Assembly: GCA_020635675.1 (NCBI GenBank)
Contig: JACJZJ010000004.1
Location: forward strand, 310,001-374,000
Direction of reading: 5' to 3'
Source: Flavobacteriales bacterium
GTDB taxonomy: Bacteria > Bacteroidota > Bacteroidia > Flavobacteriales_F > PHOS-HE28
Length of the DNA: 64,000 nucleotides
Shown here piece after piece: positions 45,360 through 53,671 of the stretch. How positions within the stretch are numbered: the first letter of the stretch is position 1; each line of letters begins with the position of its first letter. The notes under the pieces were generated by a model. It was not told the origin of the DNA and searched no databases. It saw nothing but the letters and a program-made list of their open reading frames with translations. Made by a program: the position numbers and the translations under genes.

Positions 45360-46427
45360 ATGCTATCCCTTCCACCGGTGCCCCGAGCGACCATCCTGAT
45401 GATGGGTCTGTCATGCGCCGCGGCATGCACGCCCCAAGCATCGTCAACGGGCGATGTCGCGGACCTGCGGCCTCATTTCGGTGAGGGCGAGGAGGACTAC
45501 TACCTTGCCGATCCCCTGGCCGGCCACGTGCATCAGCCTGATGCCAGGCGCGAGTTCCAATGGGTGGAACACCCCCTTGGCCGTATCGTGCAGGCCACCA
45601 ACAACATGGGGTTCCGCGAGGATGGTCCGACACGGACCGAGAAACAACAGGGCTTCAAGCGGGTCCTGGTCACCGGCGATTCCCACGTGGATGGCGTCGT
45701 ATATAACGAGGAGTCGTTCCCGAACCGGTTGGAGGCGATGTGGGACACAAGCGCACGAGCGCCATCGGTGGAGGTGATCAACGCGGGTGCGGGATACTAT
45801 GGTCCGCAGAACTACCTCGGCGTGCTCCGGCGTTCCATCCACCTGGCCCCCGATGCGTTCATCGCCACGCTATACACCGGGAACGACCTGCTCGATGCCG
45901 TGCGCATCGAAGCGGAGAACGGCCGGTTGGCGGTGCCCGAGCGGAAGGACGATTACTATCAGGACCTTTGGACGGTGGATGGGACGCACCCAGGCTTCAC
46001 CGGTCAGGTGATCAACCAGGTCAAGTTCTTCCGCTCGTTCCCAACATTCCGGGACACGGCTGTTGCCATCACGCTCCGCACGTTCGCCGAGATGCGCGAG
46101 GTCTGCCGCTCGCACCGGATCGCCTTCGCCGTTGTGCTGCTTCCGACCGCGCTCGACGTGGAGCCCGAACGGGACGGCTCGCGGATCGCGGAGGTCCTCG
46201 AGATGATGGGCATGACATGGGACGACCTGCGCGCTGGACAGGCCATGGTCGACCAAGTGGAGCAGGGGATCGCCGCGATGGGAATTCCGATCGTGGATCT
46301 GCGCAAGGTCTGGTCCGGTCCCTTGGACGGACCTTACTACTGGAGGGCGGACCTTCACCTGAACGACCGGGGCCACGCAGCTGCCGCAAGGGCCATATTT
46401 CCCATACTGCAAGAGTTGCTCCGCTGA
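45360..46427 (+). CDS. SGNH/GDSL-like hydrolase lipoprotein
   Basis: A protein of 355 residues with a lipoprotein signal (ILMMGLSCAAAC). The SGNH block I appears as VLVTGDSHVDGVVYN (nucleophile Ser in GDS), the oxyanion block as INAGAGYYGPQNYLG, block III as ATLYTGNDLLD (Asn), and the Asp/His pair in the C-terminal DLHLNDRGHAAAA. The fold fits esterases or acyltransferase-like hydrolases acting on envelope or extracellular glycans; the substrate is unknown. ATG 45360 follows a -7-like box. It is divergent from tpiA, and this gene and the next interrupt the typical BT_3928-tpiA neighbourhood. Confidence 0.85.
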   Translation: MLSLPPVPRATILMMGLSCAAACTPQASSTGDVADLRPHFGEGEEDYYLADPLAGHVHQPDARREFQWVEHPLGRIVQATNNMGFREDGPTRTEKQQGFKRVLVTGDSHVDGVVYNEESFPNRLEAMWDTSARAPSVEVINAGAGYYGPQNYLGVLRRSIHLAPDAFIATLYTGNDLLDAVRIEAENGRLAVPERKDDYYQDLWTVDGTHPGFTGQVINQVKFFRSFPTFRDTAVAITLRTFAEMREVCRSHRIAFAVVLLPTALDVEPERDGSRIAEVLEMMGMTWDDLRAGQAMVDQVEQGIAAMGIPIVDLRKVWSGPLDGPYYWRADLHLNDRGHAAAARAIFPILQELLR

Positions 46428-46441
46428 CGGGAGGAGGAACG

Positions 46442-47704
46442 TTAGACCGTCCGGACACGCGGGTCCAACACACCGTAGAGCAGGTCCACCACCACGTTCA
46501 TCACCACGAAGATCGTCGCGAACACAAGGACCGCGCCCATCACCACCGGCAGGTCCTCACGCTCCAGCGCATTGAACACTTCCAGACCCATGCCCCGCCA
46601 GCCGAACACGTACTCGATGAAGACCGCACCCGCGAGCAGCGAGGCGAACCAGCCGCTCACGGCGGTCAGCACCGGCATCAATGCATTCCGAAGACCATGA
46701 CGCAGGACCACGGCGCGCTCGCCGAGCCCGATGGCACGGGCGGTGCGAATGTGGTCGCGTTCCAGTTCCGAGAGAAGTGAACTTCGCGTCAGTTGCACGA
46801 TAACAGCCAATGGGCGGATCCCCAGCACGATCGTCGGAAGCACCAGGTTCCGTAGCCGGAACACCTCGCCGCGGAACGGATCGACGTCGACCGGCCCACC
46901 GGTCATGGGCAAACCCGTACCCGGTAGCGTAGGTCCGAAGGAGGCCCATGACAGGCCTCTGATCTCGGCACCCACCCAGATAGTGAAAAGGGCGATGGGC
47001 AGGCCCCACGCCCATCGGTCCTTCACCCGCCTCTCCCCGTGTGCGTTCCACGCCTGCAACAGGACCCAGATGACGAGAGGCAGCACCAGCATGACCGGCA
47101 GATGGATATGGGCGTACCACACATAGCCTCCAAGCCAGGCGATCAGGACGGCCATGAAGAAGCTAGGACCCGCCATGCCCAGCGCGGAAATGAAGAGCAG
47201 CGCATCATCGGCAGGTGTACCCTTGCGCACGGCGGCGATCGTGCCCATCCCGACCCCGACCACGACCGCGAAGAACATCGCCACGATCGCGAGCAGCGCC
47301 GTATTGGGGAAGGCCTCGGCCAGAATGGTCGCGACGCCCCTTCGGCTCTGGTAGCTGTAGCGCAGATAGGGCGCCTTGAACACGAGGACGTGGACACCGA
47401 GGTGCACCGCACCGATCACGGAATAACGGGTGGTGTCGAGGTAGGCGGCGGCCGCTGGATCGCGGTCCTGCATCCAAGCGATCGGGGAAATGTCATTGAG
47501 GTAGAGCAGGTAGCGCTTCCCCGGTGACAGGTCCAGCCCAAGGTCCTTCCGGATGGCGGCCAATGCTTCCGGGCTGCTCCGCTGGTCGGCGAGCATGCGC
47601 GCCGGGTCACCGGGCTTCAGACCGAAGATCAGGAACACCAGGGTGATCACCCCGAACAGGACAAGGAGGCCGTTCCAGATGCGTCGTAAGAAATAGCGAA
47701 GCAT
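46442..47704 (-). CDS. OppB/DppB-type ABC transporter permease (no partner components in the window)
   Basis: An inner-membrane protein of 420 residues of the peptide/nickel ABC permease family. It starts MLRYFLRRIWNGLLVLFGV, typical of OppB proteins, then FGLKPGDPARMLADQ. It has about six hydrophobic helices and the cytoplasmic loop DHIRTARAIGLGERAVVLRHGLRNALMPV that contacts the ATPase. A loop insert of about 60 residues (YLDTTRYSVIG) between the first two helices is larger than in classic OppB. No OppC, ATPase or binding protein lies nearby, which is unusual. It follows the BT_3928-like gene by 43 bp on the same strand; a -7-like GACCTTTG lies at 47713-47720 (minus). Confidence 0.87.
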   Translation of the reverse strand: MLRYFLRRIWNGLLVLFGVITLVFLIFGLKPGDPARMLADQRSSPEALAAIRKDLGLDLSPGKRYLLYLNDISPIAWMQDRDPAAAAYLDTTRYSVIGAVHLGVHVLVFKAPYLRYSYQSRRGVATILAEAFPNTALLAIVAMFFAVVVGVGMGTIAAVRKGTPADDALLFISALGMAGPSFFMAVLIAWLGGYVWYAHIHLPVMLVLPLVIWVLLQAWNAHGERRVKDRWAWGLPIALFTIWVGAEIRGLSWASFGPTLPGTGLPMTGGPVDVDPFRGEVFRLRNLVLPTIVLGIRPLAVIVQLTRSSLLSELERDHIRTARAIGLGERAVVLRHGLRNALMPVLTAVSGWFASLLAGAVFIEYVFGWRGMGLEVFNALEREDLPVVMGAVLVFATIFVVMNVVVDLLYGVLDPRVRTV

Positions 47705-47747
47705 GACCGGTCCAAAGGTCGCTGATACGAGGCGATCGTCCGCCGGA

Positions 47748-49019
47748 TCACGAAGCCACCTGAAGCTCTGCGTCCGCGAGCGTGGGCACGTCGTTCGCAT
47801 GCCATTTTCCACGGACCACGCCCTGTTGCAGGAGCAGAATGCCGGGGTTGCTGCGAACGATGGTCTTCAGCGTGGTCTCATCACATTGCAGGAAATCGAA
47901 CGGCAACTGGTACCGGTGCCGAAGGTCCTCCGAATGTTCATAAGGGCTCGCGGTGAGGCCGTACACGTACCACCCCTTCCGGAACGCAGCGTCGGCCAAT
48001 GCCTTGATGGCAGGGAGCACGGAGGCATCGGTGTCCTCCGTGTTCTTGGCGATCACCAGGAGGATGGGGGAGGCTTCCTCGAGGATCGATGCCGTGTTGT
48101 CCACGCCGTCCTCGTCCAGGAATTGCAGGTCGTGGATCGGTGGCGTATAGCCCTTCTTCACGAGCGTGTTGTCCGTGCTGACCCATTCCCATTCCGGATC
48201 ATCCCAGGGGTAGTCGCTTTGGGAAAAGTCCTTCACTTCACCGGTGCCCTTGTTCCGATAGGTGAGTCGCGTTTCATAGATATCCCCTTCCATACCCTCC
48301 GGCACTTTCATTTCCTCGGGTATGCTCTTGCCGATGGCGTAGGGGCGGAAGTCCTTCAAAGGCAGATGCGCGTAGGTCCTGTGCACGAACAGGACACAGG
48401 CGAGCGTAGCGACACCGCCCACGATCCATTCCGATCGCGTGTGCTTCATCAATTGCTTCACCGCCAATGCCAGCCCATAGACCACCGCCGTGAACATTAC
48501 GGGAAAGCCCCAGCCGAGCATGCCGAACGCGAACAAGGCGATGAGCACGAGCGAAGCTCCCATCATGCCCAGGTCCTCCTGGAGCGTGTTGAAGGTGATG
48601 CGTCGCCGGAACAGGAAGATGGGAACGATCAGGACCAGCAATACCACATCCTTGCTGAAGCTCTGCCAGGGGGTCAGCTTGATCGCATCACCGAAGCAGC
48701 CGCAGTCCGTCACCTTGTCGAAGTAGGCCGAATAGAAGGTCAGCCAGGTGAAGAAAAGGATGAGGCCGAGCAGGAACCAGGCACTGATCCGCATCCTGCC
48801 ACCGAGGACCACCGCAACACCAAGCACGACCTCACCGACGCAGATGAGCATTGCGATCGGCAGGGCATAAGGTTCCAGCCAGGTCCATCCGAGCACACCG
48901 GGCTCGAAATACTCCTGGAGCTTGTAGCTGAACCCGAGCGTGTCGTTCGCCTTGATCAGACCGCTGACGATGAACAGGGAGCCCACGAGGACCCGGCATA
49001 TATAGAGGAGCAAGCGCAT
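47748..49019 (-). CDS. BT_3928-like DoxX/MauE-type membrane protein
   Basis: A protein of 423 residues. The N-terminal half is a DoxX/MauE-like four-helix membrane domain: VGSLFIVSGLIKANDTLGF, the redox-looking motif DCGCFGDAIKLTPW, and several more hydrophobic segments. The soluble C-terminal half (about 240-423) has a thioredoxin-like pattern, for example SPILLVIAKNTEDTDASVLP, but no CxxC. This architecture is the Bacteroidota family represented by BT_3928. It is predicted to act in envelope redox or electron handling; the role is not established. ATG 49019 begins the membrane part. A -7-like TATCTTGG is at 49044-49051 (minus). Confidence 0.85.
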   Translation of the reverse strand: MRLLLYICRVLVGSLFIVSGLIKANDTLGFSYKLQEYFEPGVLGWTWLEPYALPIAMLICVGEVVLGVAVVLGGRMRISAWFLLGLILFFTWLTFYSAYFDKVTDCGCFGDAIKLTPWQSFSKDVVLLVLIVPIFLFRRRITFNTLQEDLGMMGASLVLIALFAFGMLGWGFPVMFTAVVYGLALAVKQLMKHTRSEWIVGGVATLACVLFVHRTYAHLPLKDFRPYAIGKSIPEEMKVPEGMEGDIYETRLTYRNKGTGEVKDFSQSDYPWDDPEWEWVSTDNTLVKKGYTPPIHDLQFLDEDGVDNTASILEEASPILLVIAKNTEDTDASVLPAIKALADAAFRKGWYVYGLTASPYEHSEDLRHRYQLPFDFLQCDETTLKTIVRSNPGILLLQQGVVRGKWHANDVPTLADAELQVAS

Positions 49020-49104
49020 GAAGGATTCGGTCGGTGTTGCGGACCAAGATAGGATCCCGGTCGTGGACACCGCCCGACATTAACGGCATGTTAACGGGAA
49101 AGGC

Positions 49105-49656
49105 TCAGCTTCCGGCGCTCCGAGGTTCCAGTTGGATCAGCGCGAACGCGGCGTAATTGATGATATCCAGGAAATTGGCATCGATGCCCTCGCTTACCGC
49201 GGTGCGGCCGGCGTTGTCCTCGATGCTCTTGATACGCAGCAGCTTCATCAGCATCAGGTCCACCAAAGAGCTGACCCGCATCTGGCGCCAGGCCTCCCCG
49301 TAATCGTGGTTCTTGCGCGTCATGAGCTCACGCGCATATCCGACCTGTTCGCGTACCTCGGCAACGGCATGCTCCGGGTCCATGTCAGGCTTGTCCACCA
49401 CGCCCAACTTCAACTGCACCAGCGCCATCGCCGCGTAGTTCAGAATGCCGACGAGCTCGGGGCGCACTCCCTCCCCAACGCGGCTCTCCCCCACCTCCTG
49501 CAATGTGCGGATGCGCTGCGCCTTGATCATGATCTGGTCCGTGAGCGAGGACACGCGCAACACCCGCCATGCCGTTCCATAGTCGCCGGCCTTCCGCATG
49601 AAAAGGCCCATGCATTCCTCTGTGACGGCATCATACTCCGTCAGCGTTTTGTCCAT
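49105..49656 (-). CDS. DUF1599 protein with internal duplication
   Basis: A protein of 183 residues, the normal length of the DUF1599 family, which has no established function. Two homologous halves can be seen. The first has CMGLFMRKAGDYGTAWRVLR, VSSLTDQIMIKAQRI and ILNYAAMALVQLKLG. The second has LMTRKNHDYGEAWRQMR, VSSLVDLMLMKLLRI and IINYAAFALIQLEP. The frame is open upstream to 49953; ATG 49656 is where the family begins (MDKTLTEYDAV). It is divergent from folP, 31 bp apart, and heads the DUF1599 - BT_3928 - oppB strand. Both halves keep a conserved KxxDYGxAW motif. Confidence 0.85.
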   Translation of the reverse strand: MDKTLTEYDAVTEECMGLFMRKAGDYGTAWRVLRVSSLTDQIMIKAQRIRTLQEVGESRVGEGVRPELVGILNYAAMALVQLKLGVVDKPDMDPEHAVAEVREQVGYARELMTRKNHDYGEAWRQMRVSSLVDLMLMKLLRIKSIEDNAGRTAVSEGIDANFLDIINYAAFALIQLEPRSAGS

Positions 49657-49671
49657 CCCCCTTCTTTCCAT

Positions 49672-49679
49672 CAATTTCG
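49672..49679 (+). promoter_or_regulatory. -7-like box of folP
   Basis: CAATTTCG (two mismatches to TAnnTTTG) ends 8 nt before the folP ATG, within the 31-bp gap. Confidence 0.35.
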
Positions 49680-49687
49680 GGCCTTCC

Positions 49688-50545
49688 ATGCGCGGCGCCG
49701 AAGATACGACCAGCCCCTTTCCCGCCTGGCGCGTGCGGGACCGGCTCATCACGCTCCAGGTCCCGGCGGTGATGGGCATCCTCAACGTCACGCCCGATTC
49801 GTTCCATTCCGGGAGCCGTGTCGGACCGGGCGAGCTGCTGCGCCGCGCTGAAGTGATGTTGCAAGCGGGCGCGGCGATCCTCGATATCGGCGGTGCGAGT
49901 TCACGACCCGGTGCCACGGAGGTCCCCCTGGAGGAGGAGCTCCGGCGGGTCATTCCGGCGATCTTGGACGTTCATCGGCACTTTCCGGAAGCACTCCTTA
50001 GCGTTGACACATGGCGCTCCGTTGTGGCCGGCGAGGCGGTCGGGGCCGGTGCGGGCATGGTGAACGACATCGGCGCGGGCTTGCTCGATACGGACATGCT
50101 GACCACCGTCGCCCGCCTTGGGGTGCCGTACATCGCCATGCACATGCGGGGTACGCCGGCCATCATGCAGCATGATCCTCAGTACGCCGACGTGACCGAG
50201 GAGGTGACCCGCTTCCTCAGTGGACGACTGACGGCCGCACACGCCACGGGCATCGCCGACGTGATGATCGATCCAGGCTTCGGGTTCGGCAAGACCACTG
50301 CCCACAACCATGCCTTGCTGCATGGCCTGCGCCAACTGACCCGGCTCGGTGCGCCCGTTGTCGCAGGTCTGTCGCGAAAGCGCATGATCAATGAAGTGCT
50401 GGGCACCACACCGGCGGAGGCCCAGAACGGAACAACGGCGCTGAACACCATCGCATTGATGCGCGGCGCATCCATCCTTCGCGTACATGACGTGCGCGAA
50501 GCGGTCGAAGCCGTGCACCTGGTCGGGGCCGGCCGCCGTTCATAG
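49688..50545 (+). CDS. folP: Dihydropteroate synthase FolP
   Basis: A protein of 285 residues condensing DHPPP with p-aminobenzoate in folate synthesis, the target of sulfonamides. Motifs are complete: GILNVTPDSFHSG near the start, DIGGASSRPGA, VDTWRSVVA, VNDIGAG, MHMRGTPAIMQ, DPGFGFGKT and GLSRKRM. ATG 49688 begins the normal N-terminal extension. It is divergent from DUF1599, with the DUF1599 promoter box lying inside the folP coding start, and its stop overlaps the convergent gene by 6 bp. Confidence 0.96.
   Translation: MRGAEDTTSPFPAWRVRDRLITLQVPAVMGILNVTPDSFHSGSRVGPGELLRRAEVMLQAGAAILDIGGASSRPGATEVPLEEELRRVIPAILDVHRHFPEALLSVDTWRSVVAGEAVGAGAGMVNDIGAGLLDTDMLTTVARLGVPYIAMHMRGTPAIMQHDPQYADVTEEVTRFLSGRLTAAHATGIADVMIDPGFGFGKTTAHNHALLHGLRQLTRLGAPVVAGLSRKRMINEVLGTTPAEAQNGTTALNTIALMRGASILRVHDVREAVEAVHLVGAGRRS
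49699..49706 (-). promoter_or_regulatory. -7-like box of DUF1599 inside the folP coding start
   Basis: The minus strand reads TATCTTCG, one mismatch to TAnnTTTG, 42 nt upstream of the DUF1599 ATG and within codons 4-7 of folP. Confidence 0.45.
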
Positions 50546-51088
50546 GCGATCGGGCCGCGCAGTGCGCTTCGGCCTGTAGTGCTTCACCAGCTTTTCATAT
50601 TCGTTCATCTTCTCGGCAAGGATGGGGCGAAGCTGCTCGGTGTACTCCACGTCCCAGGACAATGTGCGCACCGAATGCTTGTAGCTGGCAAGACCGAGCG
50701 GCCGGTCGAAAATGGAATAATCGATGCCCTCGATCCACGGGAAAAGGGTGACCTGCACATCCATCTCATAGAAGGGAACGTCCGGGAAAACGGGCACCTG
50801 CGTGGCATCGATCCGAACATGCTTGGTCACCATCCCTTCCTTGGAATACCAGACGGTATAGACCGCACCCCGGTCAAGATAGAAGGCATAGCGACCACTG
50901 CGGCCGGTGACGTTCTGGTCCAGCGGCAGACTGTCCTTGAGGACGCGAACCAGCACGCCTTTCATGGGTTCCCCGGACCAGTGTTCGGTCACGATGCCAT
51001 ACAACTTCACATAGAACCGTTCCGGCTGAGCCCGGACCACGGACACGGACAGGCCAAGGAGAAGGACGACGATCAGGCGTCGGCTCAT
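50540..51088 (-). CDS. Secreted carboxypeptidase-regulatory-like domain protein
   Basis: A protein of 182 residues with a signal peptide (residues 1-20, ending SVVRAQ) followed by a regulatory-like beta sandwich: KLYGIVTEHWSGEPMKGVLVRV and GRSGRYAFYLDRG. The tail (EYTEQLRPILAEKMNEYEKLV) is helical and basic. This CarboxypepD_reg-like fold is common in Bacteroidota exported proteins and can act as a stalk or interaction domain. The ATG overlaps the stop of the upstream small membrane protein (ATGA, 51085-51088). The stop overlaps folP by 6 bp. Confidence 0.8.
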   Translation of the reverse strand: MSRRLIVVLLLGLSVSVVRAQPERFYVKLYGIVTEHWSGEPMKGVLVRVLKDSLPLDQNVTGRSGRYAFYLDRGAVYTVWYSKEGMVTKHVRIDATQVPVFPDVPFYEMDVQVTLFPWIEGIDYSIFDRPLGLASYKHSVRTLSWDVEYTEQLRPILAEKMNEYEKLVKHYRPKRTARPDRL

Positions 51089-51324
51089 CTCCGGATGGCA
51101 CGCACCAGCAGGATGACCAGGACGGCCCCCACCACCGCCATGAGCAGTCGACCGATCCAATTGGTGGCTTCTATGCCCAGCAGGTCGAAGCACAGGTCCC
51201 CGACGAATCCACCCACGATGCCAAGCAGGATGTTCACCAGAAGTCCGAAACCGGACCCCCGCATGATCCGGCCTGCGATCCAACCGGCCAACGCGCCCAG
51301 CAGGACGCTGATCAGGATATGCAT
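51085..51324 (-). CDS. GlsB/YeaQ/YmgE-like stress-response membrane protein
   Basis: A protein of 79 residues with three hydrophobic segments and glycine-rich turns: ISVLLGALAGWIAGRIMRGS, LLVNILLGIVGGFVGDL and MAVVGAVLVILLVRAIRR. This is the signature of the transglycosylase-associated GlsB/YeaQ/YmgE family, small inner-membrane proteins that accumulate under stress; the biochemical role is unknown. ATG 51324 (not the codon at 51342) sits 4 nt after a -7 box. It is translationally coupled to the downstream gene. Confidence 0.88.
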   Translation of the reverse strand: MHILISVLLGALAGWIAGRIMRGSGFGLLVNILLGIVGGFVGDLCFDLLGIEATNWIGRLLMAVVGAVLVILLVRAIRR

Positions 51325-51328
51325 GCCC

Positions 51329-51336
51329 GAAAGGTA
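51329..51336 (-). promoter_or_regulatory. -7-like box directly before the GlsB-like gene (leaderless candidate)
   Basis: The minus strand reads TACCTTTC (one mismatch to TAnnTTTG), ending 4 nt before the ATG at 51324. Confidence 0.5.
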
Positions 51337-51425
51337 CCGCACGAACGACCACTCGTTGTCCTTGTCGCGCGCTCAGAAGGCACGATCCCTTAACCTTGGT
51401 TTCACATAAGCGAACGCGACCCGGC

Positions 51426-51433
51426 TAATTTTG
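51426..51433 (+). promoter_or_regulatory. -7 promoter box of the first cyclase gene
   Basis: TAATTTTG is an exact TAnnTTTG match, 36 nt before the ATG at 51470. Confidence 0.6.
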
Positions 51434-51469
51434 ACGTTCGTCCGGCGAGCGACCGCCCCCATCCCCATC

Positions 51470-52564
51470 ATGCAGGACAAAGGCCTGGGCCGCACACGAC
51501 TGCGACTCCGTAGAACGTTCCGTATCACTGCGGCCTGGATGGCCGTTGGGGCGATCGCCGCGATGCTCGAGGGCCGTGTCCTGGAGGAGAACGGGCTCGA
51601 GGCCACTTTGATCCCCGCCATTCAGCAGGCGCTTTGGCGTTCGCTCCTGGCCGGTCTGATCGGGGGGGGCGTCTACATCTTCCTGCTCCGGGACTTCCTC
51701 CGCCGGCTTCCCTTCATGCGTGCCTTCGCGTCCATGGCCGCGCTGGTGCTTTTGTTCGTTGCAACGGCCCAGGCGCTGTTCCCGCTTCCCCTGGACCATC
51801 CCATGGCGGAGGTCGCACGCCGGTTGTTCAGCCTGTCCTTCCTGGGCCGCTACCTCTACTGGGCCCTGCTCATGGGCGGCACGATGCTGATGGTCCGCCT
51901 GAACGACCAATATGGCAGCGGCGGGCTGGATTACCTCACCGGGCGCTACGCCCGACCGCGCGGTGAGATGCGCATATTCATGTTCCTGGACATGCGTTCA
52001 AGCACGACCATCGCGGAAAAGCTCGGACACGTGAAGTACTTCCAACTCCTGAACGACGTCTACGCCGACATCACCGACCCCGTTGTCTATTCCAGTGGAA
52101 CGGTCTACCAGTACGTGGGCGACGAGGTCAGCGTGACATGGCAGCTACGGCGCGGCCTCAAGGACCAGCGTTGCATACGTTGCTTCTTCGACATCAAGCG
52201 CAAACTGGCCTCCAGAGCCCGCTACTATCAGGACCACTATGGTCTTGTCCCCCAGTTCAAGGCAGGATTCCACTATGGGGAGGTGACGACGGGCGAGGTG
52301 GGCCTGGTCAAGAAGGAGGTGATCTTCTCAGGTGATGTGGTGAACACAGCGGCACGCATCCAGAACAGCTGCAATGCACACGACGTCGACGTCCTCGTGA
52401 GCAAGGAACTGCTCGACATACTCCGCCTTCCGGAGGATACCTATCGCACCCGGCATATCGGGGAGATCCCACTAAAAGGGAAGCGGCAGGAAGTGAGCCT
52501 TTGGACCATCTCGCATGTGCGGCTCGGAACGGAAGCGGTGCCTTCCGCCGACGCTGTGGCCTGA
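51470..52564 (+). CDS. Membrane-anchored class III adenylate/guanylate cyclase-like protein
   Basis: A protein of 364 residues: four hydrophobic segments in residues about 20-165 (IGGGVYIFLLRDFL, ASMAALVLLFVATAQALF, YWALLMGGTMLMV), then a class III catalytic domain. The metal-binding aspartates are in FLDMRSSTTIAEKLG and YVGDEVSVTW, and the transition-state Asn/Arg pair is in SGDVVNTAARIQ. At the position of the adenine-selecting lysine there is Gln (YQYVGDE), and the partner position is Ile. Nucleotide selectivity is therefore uncertain. A -7 box TAATTTTG is 36 nt upstream. The nearby gene at 53672 encodes a related cyclase. Confidence 0.85.
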   Translation: MQDKGLGRTRLRLRRTFRITAAWMAVGAIAAMLEGRVLEENGLEATLIPAIQQALWRSLLAGLIGGGVYIFLLRDFLRRLPFMRAFASMAALVLLFVATAQALFPLPLDHPMAEVARRLFSLSFLGRYLYWALLMGGTMLMVRLNDQYGSGGLDYLTGRYARPRGEMRIFMFLDMRSSTTIAEKLGHVKYFQLLNDVYADITDPVVYSSGTVYQYVGDEVSVTWQLRRGLKDQRCIRCFFDIKRKLASRARYYQDHYGLVPQFKAGFHYGEVTTGEVGLVKKEVIFSGDVVNTAARIQNSCNAHDVDVLVSKELLDILRLPEDTYRTRHIGEIPLKGKRQEVSLWTISHVRLGTEAVPSADAVA

Positions 52565-52565
52565 T

Positions 52566-53666
52566 TCAGAAGTGCTCGTAGGAACGGCCCTTCCACCATA
52601 CCCTGGCGGCGCCGGTGTTGCTCCGGTAGTAGATCGCGTTCCGCTGCGACCGGAACTCCTCGACACCGGCTTCGCGCGACACCTCGATGCGCGCGCCGTG
52701 ATGATAGAGCCGGACGTGCCGGTTCAGGTCCAGATAGGCGAGCATGCCACCACGGATGCTCCACTGCTCAGGCACGAACCGTTCGACGATCGTGACCTCC
52801 CCCCGATCGAACACCTTCAACATGCCCTGGTCCACGAACGCCAGCAGGCTGTCCTTGACGGTGTATGTCGTCGGGGCGAATTCCGCGACCGTATGGATGT
52901 TCCCATCCACGTAGCATTTCAAGGCTCCGCTGACCGACGTGTACGCCAACAAACCATCACCGGCCTGCATGTCCTTTGGAGGAAAGGGCTCCAGGTCATA
53001 GTCCACGCCATGGTCGAATACACGGAGAAGCTGGTCCCGTTCGTCCACGTAGCCCACGATATCCCCACCACACGCCACCCGTGCCGCATCCGCTCCGTCG
53101 AACAGAACATGCGTGCTGCCGCGATAGAAGAGGTACACGGTCCGTGCATCGTGGTCGAAGAACACCGCGGTATTGGCGCCCGCGCTCCATTGCGGCCTTC
53201 CGGAGTCGAGCAGGATGTTGGCCACCGGAACGATCTGTCCGTTCCAGAAGATGTCCAGCATGTGCTCCTGTTCATCGTGATAGACGATCAGGCTGTCCTG
53301 CACCTCATAGTCGGTGCAATTGTAGCTCAACACCTTCGGCCTGCCGGGCAGGGCCACCTTGAGCAGATCCCCGATGCGGAAGGCGATCAGGTGATCGGAA
53401 CCCCGGACTTCGGTAGCCCTTCCGCGCTCCAGCAGATCAACACGTCCGTCGGAGTACATCTTCAGGTCACCACCGTCCGTCACGTACGCCAACCGATCAC
53501 CGCTGACCACCACGGAACGTGGTCGGCGCGGCTCCAATTCCGTGAAGCTGCCCTGATCGAAGACATAGAACCGGTCGTTGTAGGTGGTGAACGGCACGAT
53601 ATCCTGGGCATTCAGGCCTGAGGTCAGGACCAGAAGCCCCAGGATGACCGGATTCGAATGGCTCAT
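52566..53666 (-). CDS. Secreted propeller-like protein of unknown function
   Basis: A protein of 366 residues with a signal peptide (hydrophobic VILGLLVLTSGLNAQ) and repeated short strands of about 40 residues: NDRFYVFDQGSFTEL, GDLKMYSDGRVDLLE, GALKCYVDGNIHTVAEF and GMLKVFDRGEVTIVERF. The repeats suggest a beta-propeller, but no named family fits. ATG 53666 begins the signal peptide. It follows the second cyclase gene by 5 bp on the same strand and meets the first cyclase gene end-to-end with a 1-bp gap. It could be a sensor or output partner of the cyclases; that is inference. Confidence 0.72.
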   Translation of the reverse strand: MSHSNPVILGLLVLTSGLNAQDIVPFTTYNDRFYVFDQGSFTELEPRRPRSVVVSGDRLAYVTDGGDLKMYSDGRVDLLERGRATEVRGSDHLIAFRIGDLLKVALPGRPKVLSYNCTDYEVQDSLIVYHDEQEHMLDIFWNGQIVPVANILLDSGRPQWSAGANTAVFFDHDARTVYLFYRGSTHVLFDGADAARVACGGDIVGYVDERDQLLRVFDHGVDYDLEPFPPKDMQAGDGLLAYTSVSGALKCYVDGNIHTVAEFAPTTYTVKDSLLAFVDQGMLKVFDRGEVTIVERFVPEQWSIRGGMLAYLDLNRHVRLYHHGARIEVSREAGVEEFRSQRNAIYYRSNTGAARVWWKGRSYEHF

Positions 53667-53671
53667 CGTTC

